DNA of 64,000 nucleotides, from positions 186,001-250,000 of the forward strand of contig CAKZQC010000027.1 in NCBI GenBank assembly GCA_937139495.1, given 5' to 3'. The DNA is from an uncultured Saprospiraceae bacterium (GTDB taxonomy: Bacteria; Bacteroidota; Bacteroidia; Chitinophagales; Saprospiraceae). The notes beneath the pieces were generated by a model. The model was given only the letters and a program-made list of their open reading frames with translations. It was not told where the DNA came from and ran no database searches. Position 1 is the first letter of the stretch, and every line of letters starts with the position of its first letter. Made by a program: the position numbers and the translations under genes. Below, one piece after another: positions 45,791 to 54,991 of this stretch.

Positions 45791-47410
45791 ATGATACAAC
45801 ATACAGGTAATAAACAACAACTGTTCTGGATTGGCTCCCCTCGCTCTATTTCTTGGGACGAAGCAGGACAACGAGAAAAAATTGAACAAGTAAAAAATAA
45901 TTGTTTCGTAGTACTTGACCATGCTGGTCGAATTGGCGTAGCCAATGCAGGCGAATTGACGACCGATGGCAAAGGGCTACAAGTACTGGCGATGGTGGCA
46001 CCGATGGCTGCCGAACAATTGGGCGATGATACTTTTCGCAAAGATTATCAACTCAAATATGCGTACAAAACGGGAGCAATGGCAAACGGTATTGCTTCTG
46101 AAGAACTCGTCATTGCGATGGGCAAAGCTGGCTTCTTGGGCTCTTTTGGAGCAGCAGGCTTAGTCCCTAGCCGTGTATTGCAAGCCATTGAAACCATACA
46201 AAGTCAACTCAATGAGCAGCAACAATATGCGTTCAATTTGATACACAGCCCCAATGAGCCTGCCCTAGAAGAAGGAGCGGTAAAATTGTTTTTGGAAAGA
46301 GGTGTAACCGTCGTTGAAGCGTCTGCTTTCTTGGATTTGACTATCAATATTGTACACTATCGTGTAGCTGGATTGAGTCAAGACAAGGATGGAAAAATCA
46401 GTATCAAAAATAAGGTTATTGCTAAAATATCCAGAAAAGAAGTGGCGAGTCGCTTCATGCAGCCTGCTCCAGACAAATACCTAACATTGCTCGTAGAGCA
46501 AGGCAAAATAACACCTCAACAAGCAGCATTAGCGAAGCTTGTACCAATGGCGGATGACATCACGGTAGAGGCGGATTCTGGCGGACACACGGACAATCGT
46601 CCTTTGGTGGCGTTGCTGCCTTCTATTTTGCGTCTGCGCGATGATTTGCAAGCCAAACACAAATTTGCGACGCCTATTCGTATTGGAGCGGCTGGTGGCA
46701 TTGGGACACCTGCAGCAGCATTGTCTGCCTACATGATGGGAGCTGCTTATATCGTGACAGGGTCTGTCAATCAGGCTTGTGTGGAAGCAGGTACTTCCGA
46801 GCATGTACGCAAGCTTTTGGCGACGGTGGCTCAGACCGATGTGATGATGGCACCTGCTTCTGATATGTTCGAAATGGGCGTAGAATTGCAAGTCCTCAAA
46901 CGAGGTACTCTATTTGGTCCTAGAGCCAAAAAACTCTATCATTATTATATGAATTATAATTCGTTGGAAGACATTCCAGCAGCAGAAATAGAAAAACTAG
47001 AAAAAACGGTTTTCAAGAAATCGCTGGACGAAATTTGGCAAGGTTGTGTTGAGTTTTTCAATGCGAGAGATCCACAACAGATTGAGCGAGCCAAAGATAA
47101 TCCGAAACGAAAAATGGCACTTATCTTTAGGTGGTATTTAGGACTTTCGTCCAATTGGGCCAACCATGGTGTAAAAGATCGTATTTCTGATATGCAAATT
47201 TGGTGTGGCCCTGCGATGGGTTCGTTCAACGATTGGGTGGAAGGGACGTATTTGGAGCAATACCAAGAGCGTACCGCAGCAGCCGTTGCAGAGCATATTA
47301 TGCAGGGAGCAGCGTATTTATATCGTGTACAAGCTTTGCGTATGCAGGGTGTACAGTTGCCTACGGCTTGGAATAATTATGTACCGAGTCGTACTTTGGC
47401 TTTGGTGTAA
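45791..47410 (+). CDS. pfaD: PUFA synthase enoyl reductase (PfaD)
   Basis: A 539-residue FMN-dependent TIM-barrel protein of the 2-nitropropane dioxygenase superfamily that serves as trans-acting enoyl reductase for PUFA synthases. 'VMVAPMAAEQ'-like start region, 'MGKAGFLGSFGAAGLVPSRV', 'EADSGGHTDNRPLVALLPSIL', 'IRIGAAGGIGTPAAALSAYMMGAAYIVTGSVNQACVEAG' and the C-terminal 'MQIWCGPAMGSFNDWV' are specific to PfaD and its polyketide relatives. It is the last gene of the locus and ends at a strong terminator. It may have its own promoter in the 312-bp gap. Confidence 0.96.
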   Translation: MIQHTGNKQQLFWIGSPRSISWDEAGQREKIEQVKNNCFVVLDHAGRIGVANAGELTTDGKGLQVLAMVAPMAAEQLGDDTFRKDYQLKYAYKTGAMANGIASEELVIAMGKAGFLGSFGAAGLVPSRVLQAIETIQSQLNEQQQYAFNLIHSPNEPALEEGAVKLFLERGVTVVEASAFLDLTINIVHYRVAGLSQDKDGKISIKNKVIAKISRKEVASRFMQPAPDKYLTLLVEQGKITPQQAALAKLVPMADDITVEADSGGHTDNRPLVALLPSILRLRDDLQAKHKFATPIRIGAAGGIGTPAAALSAYMMGAAYIVTGSVNQACVEAGTSEHVRKLLATVAQTDVMMAPASDMFEMGVELQVLKRGTLFGPRAKKLYHYYMNYNSLEDIPAAEIEKLEKTVFKKSLDEIWQGCVEFFNARDPQQIERAKDNPKRKMALIFRWYLGLSSNWANHGVKDRISDMQIWCGPAMGSFNDWVEGTYLEQYQERTAAAVAEHIMQGAAYLYRVQALRMQGVQLPTAWNNYVPSRTLALV

Positions 47411-47426
47411 TTTTCATCTATTCTCA

Positions 47427-47473
47427 GCAAAAAAATAAGCGTTTGGTACAGTACCAAACGCTTATTTTTTTGC
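47427..47473. terminator. Long perfect palindrome, bidirectional terminator
   Basis: A 23-bp perfect stem centred on position 47450 with a single unpaired base, carrying A7 and T7 tracts at the ends. It closes the PUFA locus and serves the convergent MoeB-like gene too. Confidence 0.9.
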
Positions 47474-47479
47474 GAATAT

Positions 47480-48610
47480 CTAATTAATGCTTCCCACTTC
47501 TCGCTCCCACTGCAATACACCGCCTTGCAAGTTTATCAAATTGGTATAGCCAAATTTATTTTGGAGTGTTTCTATCGCTATTCTGCTACGAATACCTTTC
47601 TGGCAAATCATCACGACTGCTTTACCTTTTGGAATTTGGTCAAGCGTCATCAACAAACGAGGCAACGGAATATTGATAGCCGTTAGGCGTTCGGGGCGTG
47701 GTTGCTCGTACAATTCTCGCACATCTATTAGTGTGTAATCTCCTAAATTTTCATTCAATTCAGTCGCTGTAATTATTGCTACGGCGTTATCTTTTTCTAT
47801 GTTTTCCAAACCACAAAATTTTTGGTAATTCGTTTTTTCAAAATCAGCTTGCATCGCTTTGGTGGTAGCAATAGTTGCTGTATTGGGGGTTAATGCTAGT
47901 GTTTGCATATTATTTTGCAATGTATTATAAATCAATAATTGATTGGCGAGCGGCTCGCCAATTTGCAAAATCAATTTGAGACATTCATTGGCTTGCATAC
48001 TGCCTATGATAGCAGGCAAAACACCCAAAACACCTATTTCAGAACAGTTCGGCACACTACCTGCTGGCGGTGGCGTAGCAAACAAACAACGATAAGTAGC
48101 ACTGCCTTGATAATTGAATACCGCTACTTGTCCTTCAAACTTAAAAATAGAACCATACACCAACGGTTTGTCCAAGATAACGCAAGCATCATTGACCAAA
48201 TATCGAGTCGCAAAATTATCGCTTCCATCTACGATGATGTCATATTTTGCAAATAATTCTAGTGCATTTTGAGGTGTTAATTCGTCGGTATAGGCTGCTA
48301 TTTCTAGCAATGGATTGAGGGCTTCTAGCCGCTCTTGAGCAGCTATCGCCTTGTATCGCCCTACATCTTGAGTTGTGTACAAAACTTGGCGTTGCAGGTT
48401 ACTTTCTTCTATTTTATCAAAATCAATAATACCAATCGTTCCAACTCCAGCAGCAGCCAGATATTGCAGCACAGGACAGCCCAAACCACCTGCACCAATC
48501 ACCAATACTTTGGCAGCTTTGAGGCGTTGTTGCCCTTGCTCGCCTATTTCCGACAGTAAAATATGGCGACTATATCTATTTTGTTCTTCCCTAGTCAATG
48601 CGGTATCCAT
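47480..48610 (-). CDS. moeB: MoeB/ThiF-family adenylyltransferase with rhodanese domain
   Basis: A 376-residue E1-like enzyme that adenylates, and probably thiolates, a sulfur-carrier protein (MoaD or ThiS type). The ATP-binding GAGGLG is at residues 39-44, 'RQVLYTTQDVGRYKA' and 'VDGSDNFATRYLVNDAC' follow, with the conserved Cys near 186 in 'GSVPNCSEIGVLG'. The C-terminal rhodanese domain (about 275-376) has its active Cys in 'MICQKGIRSR'. The zinc ligands are incomplete: only one Cys in 'TYRCLF'. No molybdopterin or thiamine genes are adjacent; the upstream unknown gene ends 5 bp before it. Confidence 0.9.
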   Translation of the reverse strand: MDTALTREEQNRYSRHILLSEIGEQGQQRLKAAKVLVIGAGGLGCPVLQYLAAAGVGTIGIIDFDKIEESNLQRQVLYTTQDVGRYKAIAAQERLEALNPLLEIAAYTDELTPQNALELFAKYDIIVDGSDNFATRYLVNDACVILDKPLVYGSIFKFEGQVAVFNYQGSATYRCLFATPPPAGSVPNCSEIGVLGVLPAIIGSMQANECLKLILQIGEPLANQLLIYNTLQNNMQTLALTPNTATIATTKAMQADFEKTNYQKFCGLENIEKDNAVAIITATELNENLGDYTLIDVRELYEQPRPERLTAINIPLPRLLMTLDQIPKGKAVVMICQKGIRSRIAIETLQNKFGYTNLINLQGGVLQWEREVGSIN

Positions 48611-48615
48611 GGTTG

Positions 48616-48999
48616 CTATTTTTGTACATCAAGTTGTTCAGCGATTACTTCCCACAAACGCTGATTAGGTTCAAAATTGCACAAAGCAACTTCGGCAGCA
48701 TATTGCTCAAAAAACGGCATCAAGACCCCTTCGATTTGTCCATCATCAAAATGATTAAGCAACATTTTTATTAGTTGAAACATCGCTTTTTGGTAGGCAT
48801 TGAACGCCATTGGGTGCGTATATATTTTGGGTATCAATGCTTGATAAGTCTGCCCAATTTGCTCTAGCAATTCGAGCCACTCGGTATTAAAATCTAAGGG
48901 TAACTGATGACACCAAAGCAAACCCATAATATTTTCTTCCGCATTGTCGCCTCGCAACATCAGTTTTATTTCTGCCAATTCCTCTGCAAGTAATTCCAT
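48616..48999 (-). CDS. Hypothetical helical protein
   Basis: A 127-residue soluble all-alpha protein, acidic, without signal peptide or recognisable motif. It lies 5 bp upstream of the MoeB-like gene on the same strand and so is probably its operon partner. I do not recognise it. Confidence 0.58.
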   Translation of the reverse strand: MELLAEELAEIKLMLRGDNAEENIMGLLWCHQLPLDFNTEWLELLEQIGQTYQALIPKIYTHPMAFNAYQKAMFQLIKMLLNHFDDGQIEGVLMPFFEQYAAEVALCNFEPNQRLWEVIAEQLDVQK

Positions 49000-49076
49000 A
49001 TTTTTTTCACAAAAAAAGGGTCATCAACTACAATATTGCAATTGATGACCCAATATAAGCATTCTATTTTAGTCTG

Positions 49077-49850
49077 CTACAAACCAAAGGTTCCTTCTTC
49101 GGATTCTTCTCCGAATTCTGTTTTCATATCTTCTTCAAACTCTTTGACTGACTTCGTCGTATATTTATCGCTGATTTCAAATAAGCTTTTATCTAGCTTT
49201 GTTTTTTTGACTTCTTTCGCAACGATTTCTATCGTAATATCGTCCAAATCTAGCTCAAACGATAAAGGAAAACCTTCCATATTACCAAAGTTCTCCTGAA
49301 AGCCTTGTAGTGCTTCCGAGCGCAAATTGTCGGTTACATAAACCGTCATCACGTCAGTCATTTCTCCGATTTGTACCGATGCTTTTTTGCATTTATATTT
49401 TGCAATTTTCTTTTTTTTCTTTTTATCGTAGTTGATTTTTACATCCGTTGTTTCACTAGGAGCTTCATTGAGTGCAGAGTCTGTATTTTCGTCCAATAAA
49501 TTGGTAATCTCCTGCCAACTATCTATCTTGACAGCCGTCGGATCTAACAATAATGGGACATCTAGTAAGAATACCGACAAATCGGCTTGGCTGTTGTTCA
49601 TCAGTGCCAATTGAGCCATACCCGCCAGCACAAAATCGGCTCGTTGGTTCTTGTCTTGTAGCGACCAAGTGAGCGTAGAACCATTGAGCATATCTAATCC
49701 GCTAGCGGCACCTGCCGTTTTTTCTTTGATATTAATTTGATAGGTTACTGTTCCTTCTTTGAAGTTATAATTTTGCTTTTGAGCCAATATAGATTGACTA
49801 AAAACGAGCATAAAAATTGCTCCCAATAACAAGCTGCTTATTTTATTCAT
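49077..49850 (-). CDS. Exported protein of unknown function (DUF4412/GLPGLI-like)
   Basis: A 257-residue protein with a signal peptide (about 1-23, QSILA-Q) and a beta-rich mature part: 'GTVTYQINIKEKTAG' at the start, 'STLTWSLQDKNQRADFVLAG', a Lys-rich loop and 'KKASVQIGEMTDVMTVYVTDNL', then 'MEGFPLSFEL' near the end. The order of elements resembles DUF4412 and GLPGLI proteins of Bacteroidota, which are periplasmic with unknown roles. A single-gene unit. Confidence 0.68.
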   Translation of the reverse strand: MNKISSLLLGAIFMLVFSQSILAQKQNYNFKEGTVTYQINIKEKTAGAASGLDMLNGSTLTWSLQDKNQRADFVLAGMAQLALMNNSQADLSVFLLDVPLLLDPTAVKIDSWQEITNLLDENTDSALNEAPSETTDVKINYDKKKKKKIAKYKCKKASVQIGEMTDVMTVYVTDNLRSEALQGFQENFGNMEGFPLSFELDLDDITIEIVAKEVKKTKLDKSLFEISDKYTTKSVKEFEEDMKTEFGEESEEGTFGL

Positions 49851-49951
49851 TTGGTTGTTTTTTTGATGTGAATGGTAGGGATTGTCTTAATGTGTTTCTT
49901 CAAAACAAGAATTGTACCTGCTAAGTTCACTTTTCTAAATATTGTTATACG

Positions 49952-51037
49952 ATGCGTTATTTTCTTTTAATTTTTCTTTGTTTAGCTTTTGCCAATATTT
50001 CATTGTGCTTGACACCACAAGAGCCAATTATTATTACGAAACAAACACTCGACCTCTCAGGCGAACAACGTTTGTTTTACGCCCTAGAAGCGGGTGATGT
50101 CTTGGTTATTGACCTAGAGGTCACCAAAGGAAAATATCTCAAAGAATTTGAAATCATTGCTTATCCCAATACGTCCAAATTATTGCTACAAAAAGTAGAA
50201 AAATTGCAAGGCAATAAAATACGTATCTTTCATCGAGGCATTTATGAATTTAGATTTCAGTCGGGCAATGCCAAAGTCATAAATTTTTCGCTACAACGTA
50301 TTCCTTTCACCCCCAAGAAAAGAAATTTTGATACAACCGTGAAATGGAAAACGGTACAAGATAGCATTCGCAAAAATTATAGAGAGAAAGTAACCACCAC
50401 GCACGATACCAGTTGGATCACCAAAGAAAGGAAGGTATTAGTGCGAATAGATACGCAGTTTGTCACAGTGGCAGATCGCCAAGAACGAGTCCATTCTTAT
50501 ACCAACCTAACAGGAAGCAATCGCAGCAATTTGCAATTTGACTTGCCGCCTAATACCCAAACTAATTTGACAAGTAGAAAGGTAGTAGCATGGGCGTACT
50601 GGATAGGTGTCGGGCAGCAAGGTATGGAAAATTACAATCAGGAACTTCGTAAATTTTTGCTACAAGCATCTGTCAAAGTTGGTTCTAAAAATATGTTGGC
50701 AGGAATCGCCTTAGGAGCTTATGCCCTAGCCGTCAACCCGCCCGAAGGCGATAACATTAAGTATGAACTATTGGTGAATCAAACAGCCGTAGGAAACGGA
50801 AATGTGACGGTCTGCTATGGCAGAGAGCTTCATCAGTTGCAAGGAAACATTAATCTCAAATTAGATAATGATAATATTATAAATGGCATTAATATTGGTA
50901 TTAAAATAGTAGCGGTAATGCAGCACAAACACTATCGCACAGAAACCTACCAAGAGAAAATTATTACGCCCATTACGGAAGTATCCACAAAGGGTCGTAT
51001 CATTATCAAGGAAAGACAAGTGCCATATATTAACTAA
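49952..51037 (+). CDS. Exported protein of unknown function
   Basis: A 361-residue protein with a signal peptide (MRYFLLIFLCLAFANISLCL). The first 110 residues look like a beta-sandwich ('YALEAGDVLVIDLEVTKGKYLKEFEIIAYPN ... GIYEFRFQSGNAKVINFSLQRIP'), as in proteins with a C2- or PPC-like fold. Then come a basic linker and a C-terminal part with 'WAYWIGVGQQGMENYNQE' and a Gly/Ala-rich helix. No known family. It is divergent from the 49850 gene across a 101-bp gap. Confidence 0.6.
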   Translation: MRYFLLIFLCLAFANISLCLTPQEPIIITKQTLDLSGEQRLFYALEAGDVLVIDLEVTKGKYLKEFEIIAYPNTSKLLLQKVEKLQGNKIRIFHRGIYEFRFQSGNAKVINFSLQRIPFTPKKRNFDTTVKWKTVQDSIRKNYREKVTTTHDTSWITKERKVLVRIDTQFVTVADRQERVHSYTNLTGSNRSNLQFDLPPNTQTNLTSRKVVAWAYWIGVGQQGMENYNQELRKFLLQASVKVGSKNMLAGIALGAYALAVNPPEGDNIKYELLVNQTAVGNGNVTVCYGRELHQLQGNINLKLDNDNIINGINIGIKIVAVMQHKHYRTETYQEKIITPITEVSTKGRIIIKERQVPYIN

Positions 51038-51234
51038 ATGCACCATATAAAATGTTCGAGCTTAGAATATTTATTAACAAAACTTTAACAAAGAGTTAAT
51101 TCTTATTTTTTATTGTAAATCCTATATTGCATTAGACAAAAACCAGCACACTATTTTTTTTGATAGATTACTCACTATTTAGTAATACCATTTCAAAGTA
51201 TCCCCTGCTTTGTTACGACAAAAAAATCAAACTT

Positions 51235-51690
51235 ATGCAAGCACTACTTACCTATCCAGCACTAGAAGACAATTTATTTGATGAAGTCATTCTAATTGAC
51301 GATGACCGAACGGTCAATTTGGTCAATCAGAAAATAATACAAGACCTCCTACCGACGGCTACCATTCGCACTTTTGAGAATGGAGAAAAAGGACTTGTTT
51401 ATTTACTCAATTCGATTGATTCCGAATTGCGAACATTGGTATTGGTTGATTTGAATATGCCTGTCATGGACGGTTTTCAGTTTTTGAGTGTTTACGAAAA
51501 TGCTATTTCTTATCAAGATCATTGTTTTACACTTTGTCTGTTGACCAGCTCTGAAGATAAGGCTGATTTGCAAAAAGTAGCACGCTGTCCTTCTGTACTC
51601 AAATGCACAACCAAACCACTTACTCTGCCCAAAATGGAAGATTTGCTAGATTGCTGCAAGCCAAAATTATTAGTCTCAGCAAGCCGATAG
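51235..51690 (+). CDS. Stand-alone response regulator receiver domain
   Basis: A 152-residue single-domain receiver. ATG 51235 fits the domain; a longer TTG start 75 bp upstream adds unrelated sequence. The acidic pair is in 'ILIDDDR' (about 22-24), the phospho-acceptor Asp72 is in 'LVLVDLNMPVMDG', and the conserved Lys127 is in 'TKPL'. It has no output domain, so it probably works through protein contact, as CheY-like proteins do. No histidine kinase is nearby. Confidence 0.88.
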   Translation: MQALLTYPALEDNLFDEVILIDDDRTVNLVNQKIIQDLLPTATIRTFENGEKGLVYLLNSIDSELRTLVLVDLNMPVMDGFQFLSVYENAISYQDHCFTLCLLTSSEDKADLQKVARCPSVLKCTTKPLTLPKMEDLLDCCKPKLLVSASR

Positions 51691-51797
51691 AGCAAAATTA
51701 AATACTTTCGAACATACCAGATGACTACTTTTATGCTCAAACAACTAAATAATTAGTTATCCTTTATTTAATAGATTGTTAATCTATCTTTTTTTAG

Positions 51798-51818
51798 AAA
51801 CCTCCCTGTGAGGTTTTT
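51798..51818 (+). terminator. Terminator after the response regulator
   Basis: A 7-bp stem AAACCTC/GAGGTTT with a 5-nt loop and a following T run, about 108 bp past the stop codon. Confidence 0.65.
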
Positions 51819-51903
51819 CGTTTTTAGGGGCAGTAGCAAGTTGTTTGACTTGTTTATTAGATACTGCGTAATATCATTTAATTACTAAAAAAAGCTACAA
51901 TAT

Positions 51904-53043
51904 ATGAAACAATCTCTTTCTTTGGTTATGGCAGGAATGCTTGGAGGAGCTTTGGCTCTCGGAGGTTCTCAATTGTTACCCAATCAGAATAATGCTCCAC
52001 TTAGCAATCAAGTAGAGCAAGTATCCGAACGAAACGTTCGCACGAATCAATCCAACCAATTAGTAACCAATAACAACTTAAACCGTCCCAATAGTTTTGT
52101 GGACGCTGCCGATGCAGCGATGCCCTCGGTTGTTAGTATCAAATCTACGACGGTTTACAAACCTAAAAACGAACGAGAGGAACGCTATTTTAAATATTTT
52201 GGTTCTCCTCGCCCTTCCGCCTCTTCTGGCTCAGGTGTTATTATTAGTGACAAGGGCTATATTGTGACCAATAATCACGTTATCAACGGGGCGACATCAG
52301 TAGAAGTCACCTTGCACGATAATCGAAAATTTAACGCTGAAGTGATTGGCACCGATCCATCTACAGATTTAGCCGTACTCAAAATCCAGCCCGAAGGTGC
52401 TATTCCTGTTATCGGATTGGCAGATTCTGACGAAGCCAAAGTAGGCGAATGGGTGTTGGCAGTAGGTAACCCTTATGACCTCAATTCGACCGTTACCGCA
52501 GGTATTATTTCTGCGAAAGGAAGAGATATTAGTATATTGAGTGGCAAATCAAGTATTGAGTCTTTCATACAAACTGATGCCGCTGTCAATCCTGGTAACA
52601 GTGGTGGTGCCTTGGTCAATGCCGATGGTGAATTGGTGGGTATCAATACCGCTATTTACGCTCCTTCTGGCACTTATGCAGGCTACTCGTTTGCGGTGCC
52701 TATCAACTTGGTCAAAAAAGTAATGCAGGATTTGATTGATTTTGGTCAAGTCAAAAGAGGCTTTTTGGGAATTATGATTCAAGATGTAGATAGCGATGTT
52801 GCCAAAACATTAGATTTGGCAGTCAATGCAGGCGTTTATGTCAGCGAATTGCTCGAAGGTGGTGCTGCCAAGGCTTCAGGGATACAAACAGGTGACGTTA
52901 TCACGGAAGTGAACAGCAGAAAAACGAATTCTGTATCACAATTGCAAGAACAAATCGGTAGCCGTAATCCCGGTGATGATGTAGTGGTGACGGTCAATAG
53001 AAGTGGTACTAATCAAAAAATAAAAGTTCGATTGAGCGAATAA
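51904..53043 (+). CDS. HtrA/DegP-family periplasmic serine protease
   Basis: A 379-residue envelope protease for misfolded proteins. An N-terminal hydrophobic segment (about 5-26) is a signal or anchor. The trypsin-like domain has the triad His125 ('TNNHVINGA'), Asp155 ('STDLAVLKI') and Ser233 ('NPGNSGGALVN'). One PDZ domain follows (about 280-379, 'GFLGIMIQDVDSDVAKTL ... VYVSELLEGGAAKASGIQTGDVI'). One PDZ rather than two makes it DegS-like in layout. Confidence 0.95.
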   Translation: MKQSLSLVMAGMLGGALALGGSQLLPNQNNAPLSNQVEQVSERNVRTNQSNQLVTNNNLNRPNSFVDAADAAMPSVVSIKSTTVYKPKNEREERYFKYFGSPRPSASSGSGVIISDKGYIVTNNHVINGATSVEVTLHDNRKFNAEVIGTDPSTDLAVLKIQPEGAIPVIGLADSDEAKVGEWVLAVGNPYDLNSTVTAGIISAKGRDISILSGKSSIESFIQTDAAVNPGNSGGALVNADGELVGINTAIYAPSGTYAGYSFAVPINLVKKVMQDLIDFGQVKRGFLGIMIQDVDSDVAKTLDLAVNAGVYVSELLEGGAAKASGIQTGDVITEVNSRKTNSVSQLQEQIGSRNPGDDVVVTVNRSGTNQKIKVRLSE

Positions 53044-53068
53044 ATGTTTTTTTTAGTCCAAAGTAACA

Positions 53069-53125
53069 AGTCTAAAGTCAGAAGTTTTTTTGCTCCTTGG
53101 AGTATTATACTTCTGACTTTGGACT
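53069..53125. terminator. Bidirectional terminator
   Basis: A 17-bp stem (AGTCTAAAGTCAGAAGT with one G-T pair) and a 23-nt loop, followed by a T8 tract, between the convergent HtrA and GIY-YIG genes. Confidence 0.78.
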
Positions 53126-53130
53126 TTTTT

Positions 53131-54021
53131 TTATAGACTATTATTAATGCTGTTCAATTTTCGTTCTTCGATACCTTTTAGTGTTTCACCATCTTTATTC
53201 TTCCATGCTACTCTTCCATTTACTGAATACCCAAGAATAATTGCAGCAGCTTGAGAAGAGCTTGAAAACTCATATTCTTCTACAAAAATCAGCTTACCTT
53301 CTTTTAGTTTTATTATTTTTTTTTCTTGGAGTGTCTGTCTTAAGTTTGAGTAACTTCCAGATAAGGAAGGTGTCTCTTTGGGATTAAAATAACTTCCTAC
53401 TTCTACCAATAGCCCATTTGAAGTTAGCCTTCCTTTTGCTTTCCAATTAGAAACATCTAAGAAAAGTGTTAATTCCCTTGCCTCTTTCTTTGTTCTGATT
53501 ATACCACTACTCTCTATCAAATCAAACCCTAAGGTTGGCAATATAACCTTTACGTTATCTAAGAAAGTATCCATTTCATCAATCACCATTTTAGGCAAGT
53601 TAACTTTATTTCCTTCCTTCTTATTTGCAACTCTATATTCAGCATTTTTAAATAAAAGATCTATCAACTTTAATTCTAAATATTTGGTATGAGAAACTGT
53701 CAAGTTTTCATCTTTTGAACTAAATGCAATTATACTTTCAAAGAATGACTTGCTATCGTCTCGAATATGATAAACTAGCCTTTCTGCAATATTATTGGCT
53801 TCTCCAACGTAAACAATTTTATCATCTGGGTTTTTTTCATCTTGCCCTATTAAAAAGTAAATCCCTGGCTTATTGATTTCTAGGTAGTTTTTTGAATCTG
53901 GAAATAAATTTCTTGGAATTTTGATTGCTTGACCTGTCCAATTAGACATATAAGCAAAAATAACTCCTTCTGGATTTCCATTTACTAAATAATTTGTAAT
54001 TGTGATTCCTCTTTTCGTCAT
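53131..54021 (-). CDS. GIY-YIG nuclease-fold protein with DUF4357 domain
   Basis: A 296-residue cytosolic protein. The GIY-YIG motif appears as 'GIYFLIG ... KIVYVGEANNIAERLVYH' (about 53-90), with an Arg in the expected place. The C-terminal 60 residues match DUF4357 ('FSSSSQAAAIILGYSVNGRVAWKNKDGETL'). Proteins of this build are widespread single genes, sometimes near restriction or defence genes; substrates are unknown. It is more AT-rich than its neighbours and is flanked by AT-rich gaps, which suggests transfer. Confidence 0.85.
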   Translation of the reverse strand: MTKRGITITNYLVNGNPEGVIFAYMSNWTGQAIKIPRNLFPDSKNYLEINKPGIYFLIGQDEKNPDDKIVYVGEANNIAERLVYHIRDDSKSFFESIIAFSSKDENLTVSHTKYLELKLIDLLFKNAEYRVANKKEGNKVNLPKMVIDEMDTFLDNVKVILPTLGFDLIESSGIIRTKKEARELTLFLDVSNWKAKGRLTSNGLLVEVGSYFNPKETPSLSGSYSNLRQTLQEKKIIKLKEGKLIFVEEYEFSSSSQAAAIILGYSVNGRVAWKNKDGETLKGIEERKLNSINNSL

Positions 54022-54124
54022 AGTGTTCTTTTTAAAAAATAAACATTACTAATAAAACACCTCCACTAAGTATTATTCATTAGAGGTTATTGTTTGATAT
54101 GACTCTCTTCCTTTATTCAAATCC

Positions 54125-54991
54125 CTACAATTCCGCTCCCAATCGCTCCAAGCAATCTTTCAGACTCGTACGCCAGTAGGGTATTGGGAGACCAAAATCG
54201 GCTTTTATTTTGGCTTTGTTGAGCAAGCTAAACGGTGGACGCTTGGCAGGTGTCGGATAATCTTTGGTTTCGATAGGCAATACCTGACAATCTATATTAT
54301 CTAGCTCAAAAATAGCGGTAGCGAAGTCGTACCAACTACATACGCCTTCATTGCTATAATGATAAATCCCCTTGAAAGAAGTTGGATTTTTTTGTATGAT
54401 ATCCAACATCGCTATCGCTAAATCTTTGGCGTAGGTTGGGCTACCAATCTGGTCAAAAATGACCGTCAATTCCTTTCTATCTTTGCCTAATCGCAACATT
54501 GTTTTTACAAAATTATTGCCGTAGGCACCATACACCCAAGAAGTACGAATAACAATCGACTCAATCGGTGCTGCCAGTGCTTTTTGCTCTCCTGCGAGCT
54601 TAGTTTGGGCATAGACGCCCTTAGGTGATGTCTTATCAGTCTCTACGAATGGCGTATTTTGGCTATCGTTATGATAGACATAATCTGTGGATAAATGAAT
54701 CAGGCGAACACTGTAAGCATGGCAGGCAGCTGCCAAATATTGTACTCCTTCTACATTCACAGCCCTTGCTTTTTCTACGTCTTTTTCGGCATTATCGACC
54801 GCTGTATAAGCAGCACAATTGATGCAATAATCAAACGGTTGAGACGAAAAAAGCCGCTCTACCGACACTTGTCTAGTAATATCCAACGAATGTCTATCTG
54901 ACCATACAAAATTAAAATCAGGATACTGCTCTGCTATCGCCTTCAACTCCTGTCCTACTTGTCCTTTAGCTCCTGTTACTAATATATTCAT
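54125..54991 (-). CDS. rfbD: dTDP-4-dehydrorhamnose reductase
   Basis: A 288-residue short-chain dehydrogenase that makes dTDP-L-rhamnose, the last step of the rhamnose donor pathway. 'ILVTGAKGQVGQEL' binds NADPH, 'AAYTAVDNAEKDVEKARAVN', 'HLSTDYVYHND' and the catalytic YxxxK in 'VYAQTKLAGE' are present. rfbA, rfbB and rfbC are not in the window. Its ATG overlaps the stop of the upstream SnoaL-like lipoprotein by one base, so the two are coupled. Confidence 0.95.
   Translation of the reverse strand: MNILVTGAKGQVGQELKAIAEQYPDFNFVWSDRHSLDITRQVSVERLFSSQPFDYCINCAAYTAVDNAEKDVEKARAVNVEGVQYLAAACHAYSVRLIHLSTDYVYHNDSQNTPFVETDKTSPKGVYAQTKLAGEQKALAAPIESIVIRTSWVYGAYGNNFVKTMLRLGKDRKELTVIFDQIGSPTYAKDLAIAMLDIIQKNPTSFKGIYHYSNEGVCSWYDFATAIFELDNIDCQVLPIETKDYPTPAKRPPFSLLNKAKIKADFGLPIPYWRTSLKDCLERLGAEL

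Noticed and set aside
53131..54021. GIY-YIG homing endonuclease inside an intron or mobile element
   Set aside because: It is a free-standing gene with a DUF4357 domain, no intron borders, and no interrupted host gene.
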